Part shown: positions 1-4,974 of the stretch, one piece after another
Position numbering within the stretch: the first letter of the stretch is position 1
How the letters are laid out: every line of letters begins with the position of its first letter
Assembly: GCA_017385345.1 (NCBI GenBank)
Contig: JAFNRY010000262.1
Span: forward strand, 1 to 5,112
Length of the DNA: 5,112 nt
DNA from: Kiritimatiellia bacterium
GTDB taxonomy: Bacteria > Verrucomicrobiota > Kiritimatiellia > RFP12 > UBA1067
Direction: 5' to 3'
The notes under the pieces: generated by a model
What the model was told of the DNA's origin: nothing
Databases searched by the model: none
The model's input: the letters and a program-made list of their open reading frames with translations, nothing else
Made by a program: the position numbers and the translations under genes

Positions 1-202
1 CTTTTTCATAGAACTTGAAGTTAAAGAAATAAGATACGTCTTTCATGTCCGAATGTAGCCATCGGTTGGGATAGCTCGACTTACTCGGCCAACCATTAGG
101 ATGTGCCATATCGGAACTTGCCAAATCAAGATTAAAGTTGTTTTCCTGGTCAAGAATGTCCGAAAGGTCGGTTGCGCCAGTTGCGGCGTTTGCCGCGGTG
201 CA
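1..202 (-). pseudogene. Out-of-frame continuation of the TSP3-like protein, running off the left edge
   Basis: In the frame one base back from the upstream gene, the minus strand reads about 67 codons without a stop, from about 202 to position 1. The product contains TDLSDILDQENNFNL, MAHPNGWPSKSSYPN and RWLHSDMKDVSYFFNF. This has normal acidic, aromatic and polar composition, unlike the Arg/Thr-rich peptide of the original frame over the same bases. No credible start codon or ribosome binding site introduces it, so it is best read as the true 3' part of the same gene, displaced by a net one-base loss (or two-base gain) somewhere around 178-211. A sequencing or assembly error, a real disabling mutation, or less likely a recoding site would explain it. 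I saw no X XXY YYZ slippery heptamer there. Confidence 0.6.
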
Positions 203-1602
203 GGCGGCGCAATGAGCGGCACAACCTTGTCGCCGACGATCAGATCGCCTTTGCCAGAGCCGGATACGGATACTTGCAGTACGGCCACGTCGTTCGAGGA
301 TTGCGGATAGGCGAACACGCTGTTCGTCGTGCCTGAATAGAAGATATGTTCGAGAACGGAGTTCGTCGAACCTTCAGGATGCGAGAATGGATCGAGGTCG
401 CCTATTTTGATCGCGAAGCCATCGCTGTAATCGGTGCGGATGGAATAAGGGTCGAGCGTGTCGGTTTCGTACGTAAACAGTTCGTCATAGTCGCTCAAGC
501 CGTCGTAATCCGTATCGGAATTGCGCGGGTCGGTGTTGTAGAAGAAGAGTTCGTCGATTGTCGGCAGTCCGTCATTGTCCGGGTCTTCATTGTAGATGTC
601 CTCTTCCGAGAGCGGATAGAACGCCATCGAGGTGACGTTCGTCGGGAGCGCATTCGTCGTCCATTCGTTTCCGGCGTAGGACGCTCCTGCGAGAATGTTT
701 GTGACAACATCGAAGTTCAGACGCGAAAGATCGTAGCGGTAGATGAACTGGCCGTCAAGTTTGAACTCTATCTGGGAGGAGAGCGGTGTATCGGTGTCGC
801 GATTCAGGAGCGCATTCTGCCAAGTCAGAACGAGAGAGTTTTCCGGTGTTATCGCATACCACACCTGGCTCGGCCTATCGTTTTCGGCGAGCCAGTCCCA
901 ATTTGCCTGCGGGACAATGCCGAGCGATGCCATGAATGGCGCAAAGTAGTAGTTCGTGGCGATTGCATTGTTCGCCTCGCGTATAAGCGGCTCGACTTTG
1001 CCGAACGAATATATGCGCATTCTATTGACATCGTTCGTGCCGACCCGAAACGCCCAGTTCGTGAACGTGACATAAATCCAGTCCGTCGCCGCACCGAACG
1101 CCCTCCAGTCGGAAATGATTGTCGCACCCGGCGGCGGAGAGAAATCGAACGCTTCGTTCGTGCCGATGCGCGCCTGGATGAAACCGCGCGCGATGTCCTC
1201 TGCGGTAATCGCGCGGTCGGTATTCGTCGAGGTAATCAACGCCCCAGACGCTTGCAAGGATTCCGAAACGCCCGCACCGGCAAGTACCCCTTGCTGCATA
1301 GGCAGAATTCCGCCTGCTGCGGTCTGGTGCAGCGCATTTGTCGAGACCATCGGCACCAGTCCGCCAATCGGCGGCATTACAAGCTGCGGAACATTGTTCG
1401 TGCCGTCGCCGCCTCCTTTTGTGCTGCCGTAATAGTAGAACGGGGCGGCCCAAAGCGCAAATGCACATATCCCGATAAAGGGTATTTTTTTCAAAGACGC
1501 CAGCGGCCGGACGCCTTTCTCGCGCAGCCGCGCATAAAGCCACGCGATGCCGAGAACGCCTACGAGCGCAACAAGAATCTTCGTGAAGAGCGCCGAAATC
1601 AC
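43..1602 (-). CDS. Exported protein with N-terminal membrane hairpin and TSP3-like calcium loops; frameshifted near its 3' end
   Basis: Function unknown; probably anchored in the membrane with a large domain outside the cytoplasm. The start is GTG at 1602, chosen because GAGGTGA lies 7 bases upstream. Residues 9-24 and 40-58 are hydrophobic and are joined by a basic loop (R25, R27, K29, R32, K38, K39), so the loop should be cytoplasmic and the rest outside. A Gly/Thr/Asn-rich linker follows, then a beta-rich segment with IYRYD at 287-291. Aspartate loops follow: DPDNDGLPTIDE (340-351) and DTDYDGLSDYDE (363-374), with a weaker TDYSDG near 390-395. These match thrombospondin type 3-like calcium-binding repeats. 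After 'VVPLIAPP' the translation becomes atypical (many Arg/Thr, then a stop at 43), whereas another frame continues convincingly off the window, so the last about 55 residues here are probably not real. It is the second gene of a two-gene operon. I recognise the repeat type, not a named family. Confidence 0.8.
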   Translation of the reverse strand: MISALFTKILVALVGVLGIAWLYARLREKGVRPLASLKKIPFIGICAFALWAAPFYYYGSTKGGGDGTNNVPQLVMPPIGGLVPMVSTNALHQTAAGGILPMQQGVLAGAGVSESLQASGALITSTNTDRAITAEDIARGFIQARIGTNEAFDFSPPPGATIISDWRAFGAATDWIYVTFTNWAFRVGTNDVNRMRIYSFGKVEPLIREANNAIATNYYFAPFMASLGIVPQANWDWLAENDRPSQVWYAITPENSLVLTWQNALLNRDTDTPLSSQIEFKLDGQFIYRYDLSRLNFDVVTNILAGASYAGNEWTTNALPTNVTSMAFYPLSEEDIYNEDPDNDGLPTIDELFFYNTDPRNSDTDYDGLSDYDELFTYETDTLDPYSIRTDYSDGFAIKIGDLDPFSHPEGSTNSVLEHIFYSGTTNSVFAYPQSSNDVAVLQVSVSGSGKGDLIVGDKVVPLIAPPAPRQTPQLAQPTFRTFLTRKTTLILIWQVPIWHILMVGRVSRAIPTDGYIRT

Positions 1603-1606
1603 GAGT

Positions 1607-1613
1607 TCACCTC
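1607..1613 (-). promoter_or_regulatory. Shine-Dalgarno of the TSP3-like gene, embedded in the upstream gene's last codons
   Basis: On the minus strand GAGGTGA sits 7 bases (GAGG to start) before the GTG at 1602. Its last three bases are the TGA stop of the upstream gene, and the intergenic gap is four bases (ACTC). This decides the GTG start and suggests that ribosomes finishing the first gene help start the second (translational coupling). Confidence 0.75.
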
Positions 1614-2263
1614 AAATAAAGGTAGAAAAACCCATGGTTGACGGTGCAATGCACCCATTCGGACATCGGCCCCGCGCCGCGCCGGGCAATGCGCATCATG
1701 TTCCACTCTCGGCGAAAGAGCCATGCGGGAGGATGCTTCTCGAAATCGAGAAATGCCCGCTCCGCCCCGCAAATGGCCGTGAAAAGCGCCGGCGTGCAGT
1801 TGCAGCCGTTCTTCAACTGGACGTTGAAATCGACCGGATCCTTGCGACCGCTTTGCGGTTCATTCGCTTCGATTCTGTTCCATTCACGGACGTTCTCGAT
1901 GAAATGTCGGCCTCCCCGCCAGCCATAGACCGTTTCGATTTCCGAAACATCGAGGGCGCCGTTGGTGTTCACGTCGCGTCCGAAAGCCACTTCGAGGTCG
2001 TTGGTGGGCGCCGCTTCGAACCGAAGATGCAAATTCACCTCACGGACGTCCGTCCTGACGGTCTGCAGCACGACATTCGTCGAAACCTCGGTGTCGGCAA
2101 AAGGCGAAACCATCTGCGCAGGTACGGAAATCTGCCGGGCTGAAGCCTGACAAAGCATCGACACGGTCAAAAGGCCGGACAAAAACCCGCCCATGCGCGA
2201 CGCGCAGGTTCCGACGGCGGGCAAGACATCGCCCGCCCATGCAAGTGAATGCCTTTCGCTCAT
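1607..2263 (-). CDS. Small exported protein with one EF-hand-like calcium loop, function unknown
   Basis: 218 residues. The ATG at 2263 is chosen because GGAG lies 9 bases upstream, with an extended -10 box a further 20 bases up; a TTG at 2278 overlaps that GGAG and is unlikely. Residues 24-42 (MGGFLSGLLTVSMLCQASA) form a hydrophobic stretch ending in a signal-peptidase-like ASA, preceded by R23. This implies export with an unusually long N-region; a start at M24 (2194) would lack any basic residue and has no clear ribosome binding site. Residues 97-108, DVNTNGALDVSE, have the spacing of an EF-hand/dockerin-type calcium loop (D1, N3, N5, G6, D9, E12). An aromatic and basic C-terminal part follows, with YGWRGGRHF at 113-121 and a later WLFRREWNMMRIARRG block. 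I do not recognise a named family. It is the first gene of a two-gene operon with the calcium-loop protein downstream, suggesting a shared extracytoplasmic role. Confidence 0.72.
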   Translation of the reverse strand: MSERHSLAWAGDVLPAVGTCASRMGGFLSGLLTVSMLCQASARQISVPAQMVSPFADTEVSTNVVLQTVRTDVREVNLHLRFEAAPTNDLEVAFGRDVNTNGALDVSEIETVYGWRGGRHFIENVREWNRIEANEPQSGRKDPVDFNVQLKNGCNCTPALFTAICGAERAFLDFEKHPPAWLFRREWNMMRIARRGAGPMSEWVHCTVNHGFFYLYLR

Positions 2264-2272
2264 GAACGTACA

Positions 2273-2276
2273 CTCC
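2273..2276 (-). promoter_or_regulatory. Ribosome binding site deciding the start at 2263
   Basis: The minus strand reads TTGGAGTGTACGTTCATG here: GGAG, a 9-base spacer, then ATG at 2263. It supports this ATG over the TTG at 2278 (which overlaps the GGAG) and over the internal ATG at 2194, which has only a poor GGA-like match upstream. Confidence 0.5.
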
Positions 2277-2296
2277 AACGAGCCGGTATGTGCGAT

Positions 2297-2305
2297 AGTA
2301 TATCA
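2297..2305 (-). promoter_or_regulatory. Extended -10 promoter element for the leftward operon
   Basis: The minus strand reads TGATATACT: a TGn extension followed by TATACT, five of six matches to the sigma-70 consensus TATAAT. The predicted transcription start is near 2290, leaving a leader of about 27 bases that contains the GGAG ribosome binding site. No -35 hexamer lies at the usual 17-base spacing. TTGACG and TTGACC occur at 2317-2312 and 2335-2330 but at wrong distances (9 and 27 bases), so the element would rely on the TGn extension. Confidence 0.45.
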
Positions 2306-2338
2306 TTTCGGCGTCAAGGCACGGTTTGGGGTCAAAGC
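2306..2338. repeat. Imperfect direct repeat in the divergent promoter region
   Basis: TTTCGGCGTCAAGGC (2306-2320) is followed after four bases by TTTGGGGTCAAAGC (2325-2338). The copies share the TTT, GG, GTCAA and GC blocks with a one-base length difference. They lie just upstream of the leftward -10 box, where a regulator could bind, but a chance repeat is quite possible. Confidence 0.3.
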
Positions 2339-2368
2339 GCAATCGCCCGTTCCGCCGGCGATTCGCGC
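2337..2368. repeat. Inverted repeat upstream of the GH31 gene, possible operator
   Basis: The left arm GCGCAATCGCC (2337-2347) pairs with GGCGATT (2357-2363) plus GCGC (2365-2368) with a single bulged C at 2364. This gives eleven pairs around a nine-base centre. It lies about 36-67 bases upstream of the candidate GH31 -10 box, between the two divergent promoters, a plausible place for a regulator shared by both units. No regulator gene is in the window, so operator function is inference. Confidence 0.3.
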
Positions 2369-2386
2369 AACTTGCGATGTGCGAAC

Positions 2387-2420
2387 GGAGGATCAGGATA
2401 TGGTAAAATACGCGGCATGA
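2387..2420 (+). promoter_or_regulatory. Candidate leader mini-ORF with strong Shine-Dalgarno overlapping the GH31 start
   Basis: GGAGGA at 2387-2392 is the best Shine-Dalgarno in the window and lies 7 bases before an ATG at 2400. That ATG opens a six-codon ORF, MVKYAA, ending in TGA at 2418-2420. Its stop overlaps the ATG of the glycosidase (2417-2419) in an ATGA arrangement typical of translational coupling. The glycosidase ATG has no ribosome binding site at normal spacing (GGAGGA is 24 bases away), so re-initiation after the mini-ORF could explain how it is translated. This requires transcription from a promoter further upstream and competes with the leaderless model for the same bases. 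Confidence 0.35.
2401..2409 (+). promoter_or_regulatory. Extended -10 promoter element placed for a leaderless GH31 transcript
   Basis: TGGTAAAAT is a TGn extension plus TAAAAT (five of six matches to TATAAT). It ends seven bases before the A of the GH31 ATG at 2417, so a start at the usual distance would fall on or next to that A and yield a leaderless mRNA. This would fit the lack of a normally spaced ribosome binding site. No good -35 is present: TTGCGA at 2372-2377 is 26 bases away, too far. The same bases form the start of the mini-ORF described for 2387-2420. Confidence 0.4.
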
Positions 2421-4672
2421 GAAAAGTTGCATTATTGTTTGCCGCGGGGATTGCCTGCACCGCGTCCGCCGCCGTGAAGGTCGAGTTCTACGCCGACGAT
2501 ATCGTTCATGTCGTGAAGGAGCCGGCTGGCGGTGCCGGCGCGCGCGAAAGCTTCATCGTCAAAATGCGGCCTGAGAAGGTCGATGTCGCCGTCGAGCGGA
2601 ACGGCGGCCTTACCACCTACCGCTCCGCCAGCCTCGCCGTTTCCGTCGATGGCGACGGCAAGGCGGTGTTTTCGACCGCCGCCGGCGAAACGCTCCTCGC
2701 GGAGGACGGCTTCTCGTTCAGGCCCCGCCCGGCGGGCGATCCGGACGCCTCCAGCTTCCACGTCGCGCAGAAGTGGCGCCTCGGCAAGGACGAGCCGGTT
2801 TACGGCCTCGGCATATGGCAGGACGAAAGCATCGTGCGTCGCGGGACGAGCCGCCACATGATACAGGACAACCGCGACGACTACGTGCCAATCGTCCAGT
2901 CCGTCAAAGGCTGGGGCGTTTTCTGGGACAATGCTTCTCCGACCGATTATTCCGAAAAGGACGGCTTGATGGTATTCGACAGCGAAGTAGGAGACGCCGT
3001 GGACTACTGGTTCATGTACGGCGGCACGTCCGACGGCGTGGTCGGGCTCGTGCGGCGCCTCACGGGCGAAGTTCCGATGCATCCGAAGTGGACGCTCGGC
3101 TATTATATAAGCAAGGAGCGCTACAAGAGTTGGAAAGAGGATCTGGATGTCATACGAGAGTTCCGGCGCCGTCGCATCCCGCTCGACTGCCTTGTGCAGG
3201 ACTGGCAATACTGGGGCGGCAACGAAAAATGGAACGACATGAACTTCAGGCCCGACGGGTTCGCGGAGCCGGAAAAGAACATCAAGGCGATCCACGATTT
3301 GAACGCCAAACTGATGATCGTGATCTGGCCCGGCTTCGGTCCCGAGACGCAGGCGCACAAGGAGTTTCGCGTCAAGGGGCTTTATTTCAAAGGCGATTTC
3401 CGCACGTGGCCCCACAACAGCGGAACGATTGTGTACGACGCGTTCAGCGCCGAGGCGCGCGATATCTACTGGAGGTATGCGACGCGCGTGCGCGACGCCG
3501 GACCCGATGCCTGGTGGATGGATTCCACCGAACCCGACCATTTCGTCTGGAACAAGGAGAGCTTCGACGGCCCTACGGCGATGGGCTCCTTCCGCCGCAT
3601 GTGCAACGCGTTCCCCTATTTCACGGTGGGCGGCGTGTACGACCACCAGCGCGCCGACGAAGGCGGCCGCCGCCGCGTCTCGATCATGACGCGCTCGGTT
3701 TACGCCGGCCAGCAGCGCACCGGCGCCAACACCTGGTCCGGCGACACGTTCTCGTCATGGCAGTCGCTGCGCATGCAGATAGCCGCCGGAATCGGCTTCG
3801 GGCTGACGGGCAACCCGAACTACAACACCGACATAGGCGGATTCTTCCCGCAGCGCGACCACGAAGCGCCCGGCGGCGCGTGCAAGCACCCCGCGTTCGC
3901 CGAACTCAACACCCGCTGGATGCAGTACGCCCTGTTCTGCCCGATCTTCCGCAGCCACGGTACGGGCACGCCGCGCGAACCGTGGCGCTTCGGCGAACCG
4001 GGCACCCGCTACTACGACGCCATGCTGAAATGCATCGAACTGCGCTACAGGCTCATACCCTACCTCTATTCCACCGCGCGGTGGGTCTCCGCGCGCGGCG
4101 GTACCTGGATGCGCCCACTCTTCGCCGAATATAAGGCCGACAAGACAACCTGGAAGATCTCGCAGCAGTTTCTCGCCGGTACCGAATTGCTCGCCGCTCC
4201 GGTCGTCAGGGCCCAGGCGCCTTCGCAGCGCCTCTACCTCCCCGCGGGGACGGACTGGATCGACTTTTTCACAGGAAAGGTAGAGAAGGGCGGCTCGTGG
4301 ATCGACAAGCCCGTCTCGCTCGACACCTTCCCGCTTTACGCCAAGGCCGGCGCCATCGTTCCGACTGGCCCCGCGCTCCAGTACGTCGGGCAGGTCCGAA
4401 ACCCGTATGTCGATGTCAAGGTGTTTCCCGGCGCCGACGGTTCCTTCATCCTGTACGACGATGCAGGGGACGGCTACGGCTACGAAAAGGGAGAATTCGC
4501 GGAAATTCAACTCTCCTGGGACGACAAGGCGAGGAAATTTACGTTCGGCGAACGGCAAGGCTCCTATCCGGGCATGGATGCAGAGCGCGATTTCATAGTT
4601 ACTCTGCCGGACGGCGCTTCGAAGAGCGTCCGCTACGCCGGCAAGGCGGTGGAAGTCGTCTTCGCGGAATAA
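2417..4672 (+). CDS. Secreted glycoside hydrolase family 31 enzyme (alpha-glucosidase/alpha-xylosidase type)
   Basis: Retaining exo-acting alpha-glycosidase of 751 residues, expected to release terminal alpha-linked glucose or xylose outside the cytoplasm. The ATG at 2417 gives a clean signal peptide (MRKVALLFAAGIACTASA, cleavage about 18/19); an upstream in-frame start at 2249 would bury it. Order of parts: N-terminal mutarotase-like beta-sandwich (about 20-215, with YGLG at 129-132); (beta/alpha)8 barrel from about 221 (HPKWTLGYY), with QDWQYWG at 261-267 and IWPGFG at 303-308; nucleophile D369 in WWMDSTEPD; acid/base D443 in WSGDTFSSW; TDIGGF around D472; then beta-domains ending in a DUF5110-like module (about 660-735) with GSYPGM at 715-720. 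The 74-residue spacing of the two aspartates suits the family. The WMDxTEP and DWQYW motifs recall secreted alpha-xylosidases and related alpha-glucosidases, but specificity cannot be assigned from sequence alone. No PA14 insert is evident. It appears monocistronic and intact, with no transporter or partner glycosidase nearby. Confidence 0.95.
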   Translation: MRKVALLFAAGIACTASAAVKVEFYADDIVHVVKEPAGGAGARESFIVKMRPEKVDVAVERNGGLTTYRSASLAVSVDGDGKAVFSTAAGETLLAEDGFSFRPRPAGDPDASSFHVAQKWRLGKDEPVYGLGIWQDESIVRRGTSRHMIQDNRDDYVPIVQSVKGWGVFWDNASPTDYSEKDGLMVFDSEVGDAVDYWFMYGGTSDGVVGLVRRLTGEVPMHPKWTLGYYISKERYKSWKEDLDVIREFRRRRIPLDCLVQDWQYWGGNEKWNDMNFRPDGFAEPEKNIKAIHDLNAKLMIVIWPGFGPETQAHKEFRVKGLYFKGDFRTWPHNSGTIVYDAFSAEARDIYWRYATRVRDAGPDAWWMDSTEPDHFVWNKESFDGPTAMGSFRRMCNAFPYFTVGGVYDHQRADEGGRRRVSIMTRSVYAGQQRTGANTWSGDTFSSWQSLRMQIAAGIGFGLTGNPNYNTDIGGFFPQRDHEAPGGACKHPAFAELNTRWMQYALFCPIFRSHGTGTPREPWRFGEPGTRYYDAMLKCIELRYRLIPYLYSTARWVSARGGTWMRPLFAEYKADKTTWKISQQFLAGTELLAAPVVRAQAPSQRLYLPAGTDWIDFFTGKVEKGGSWIDKPVSLDTFPLYAKAGAIVPTGPALQYVGQVRNPYVDVKVFPGADGSFILYDDAGDGYGYEKGEFAEIQLSWDDKARKFTFGERQGSYPGMDAERDFIVTLPDGASKSVRYAGKAVEVVFAE

Positions 4673-4706
4673 TCCGCCTGCCTGCCGGCGCCCGCCGCGC
4701 TATTTG

Positions 4707-4750
4707 CGATAATTGCACATTTCGCAATAATGCGATTTTGCAAATTATCG
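4707..4750. repeat. Nested AT-rich inverted repeat downstream of the GH31 gene
   Basis: CGATAATTGCA (4707-4717) pairs with TGCAAATTATCG (4739-4750) with a single bulged base. Inside lies a perfect small hairpin, CGCA-ATAA-TGCG (4723-4734). The result is a two-tier stem-loop or cruciform 35 bases after the GH31 stop. It could act as a 3' mRNA stabiliser, part of a terminator, or a protein-binding palindrome. Confidence 0.45.
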
Positions 4751-4766
4751 AGACTTCTCGTTTTTT
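4749..4766 (+). terminator. Weak rho-independent terminator candidate for GH31
   Basis: CGAGACTTCTCG forms a five-pair stem (CGAGA/TCTCG) with a two-base loop, or four pairs with a four-base loop, followed directly by six T's. It lies 76 bases after the GH31 stop on the coding strand. The stem is short and only moderately GC-rich, so alone it is marginal; the larger hairpin immediately upstream shares its first two bases and may contribute. Confidence 0.4.
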
Positions 4767-4807
4767 GGTACGGGAACTCCCGGTTGAAAGACCGTGAACT
4801 TCCGGAA

Positions 4808-4881
4808 AAACGTTCCTGAACGTTTGCCCAAACCTTCAGGATCATTTACCCAAACGTTCAGGATCATTTGACCAAACGTTC
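4808..4881. repeat. Cluster of five AAACGTTC-type octamers, including a 22-bp tandem repeat
   Basis: AAACGTTC occurs at 4808-4815, inverted as GAACGTTT at 4818-4825, as the variant AAACCTTC at 4830-4837, and again at 4852-4859 and 4874-4881. The direct copies from 4830 on are exactly 22 bases apart. Two 22-base units, at 4827-4848 and 4849-4870, differ at only two positions (CCCAAAC, then C or G, then TTCAGGATCATTT, then A or G). The first two octamers form a perfect 8-bp inverted repeat with a two-base centre. The 22-base period is not a multiple of three, so it is not coding. It resembles an iteron or operator array, or the remains of a palindromic repeat element. Confidence 0.6.
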
Positions 4882-4888
4882 GAGAAGG

Positions 4889-4915
4889 TTTTTGGCGGAG
4901 ATCCGGCACCAAAAA
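4889..4915. repeat. Inverted repeat with T-tract and A-tract arms
   Basis: TTTTTGG (4889-4895) pairs perfectly with CCAAAAA (4909-4915), enclosing a small CGGA-GA-TCCG hairpin (4896-4905). The arms are in the order T-tract then A-tract, the reverse of an intrinsic terminator on either strand, so I do not call it one. It adds to the dense palindromes of this intergenic stretch. Confidence 0.35.
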
Positions 4916-4974
4916 TTCTTTCAGTCAGATCGTTTTATGAAATCTTATAAAAATACATCATTACAGCAGTAAAA

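Larger units (their letters stand above)
4673..4974. other. Non-coding, palindrome-rich stretch after the GH31 gene
   Basis: About 300 bases with no credible gene. Besides the listed repeats it holds CGGGAACTCCCG (4771-4782), a CGGT/ACCG hairpin (4781-4794) and the palindrome TTCCGGAA (4800-4807). A 70-codon minus-strand ORF (4845-4633) crosses the tandem repeats, the palindromes and the GH31 3' end; it has no supporting features and I discount it. The composition is clearly more AT-rich than the GH31 gene. Possible contents are an untranslated 3' region, a regulatory array or a small structured RNA; none can be shown from sequence alone. Confidence 0.5.

Noticed and set aside
186..205. Programmed -1 frameshift site
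   Set aside because: No X XXY YYZ slippery heptamer in the original frame and no evident downstream stimulatory structure; an indel is simpler.
346..1641. 431-codon + strand ORF opposite the calcium-loop gene
   Set aside because: Its product is extremely rich in Arg/Val/Glu, with no domain pattern and no ribosome binding site. It is the antisense shadow of a GC-rich coding frame.
2249..2416. Longer GH31 start at 2249
   Set aside because: It would add 56 residues before a perfect signal peptide, overlap the start of the divergent gene, and read through the promoter region. The ATG at 2417 gives an N-terminus of normal type.
2432..3646. 404-codon minus-strand ORF opposite the GH31 gene
   Set aside because: Antisense to the catalytic domain, His/Ala/Arg/Val-rich, with no recognisable motif; its openness follows from the GC-rich codon use of the sense gene.
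2773..4134. 453-codon + strand ORF inside the GH31 gene in another frame
   Set aside because: Arg-rich low-complexity translation overlapping a fully supported GH31 frame; a shadow ORF.
4633..4845. 70-codon minus-strand ORF after the GH31 gene
   Set aside because: It runs from the tandem repeats through several palindromes and into the GH31 3' end, with no ribosome binding site or family resemblance that I can see.
4808..4881. CRISPR array
   Set aside because: The 22-base units are adjacent with no unique spacers, and only two are near-identical.
4889..4915. Bidirectional terminator
   Set aside because: The T-tract comes before and the A-tract after the stem on the + strand, the reverse of the required order, and the tracts are themselves the stem.
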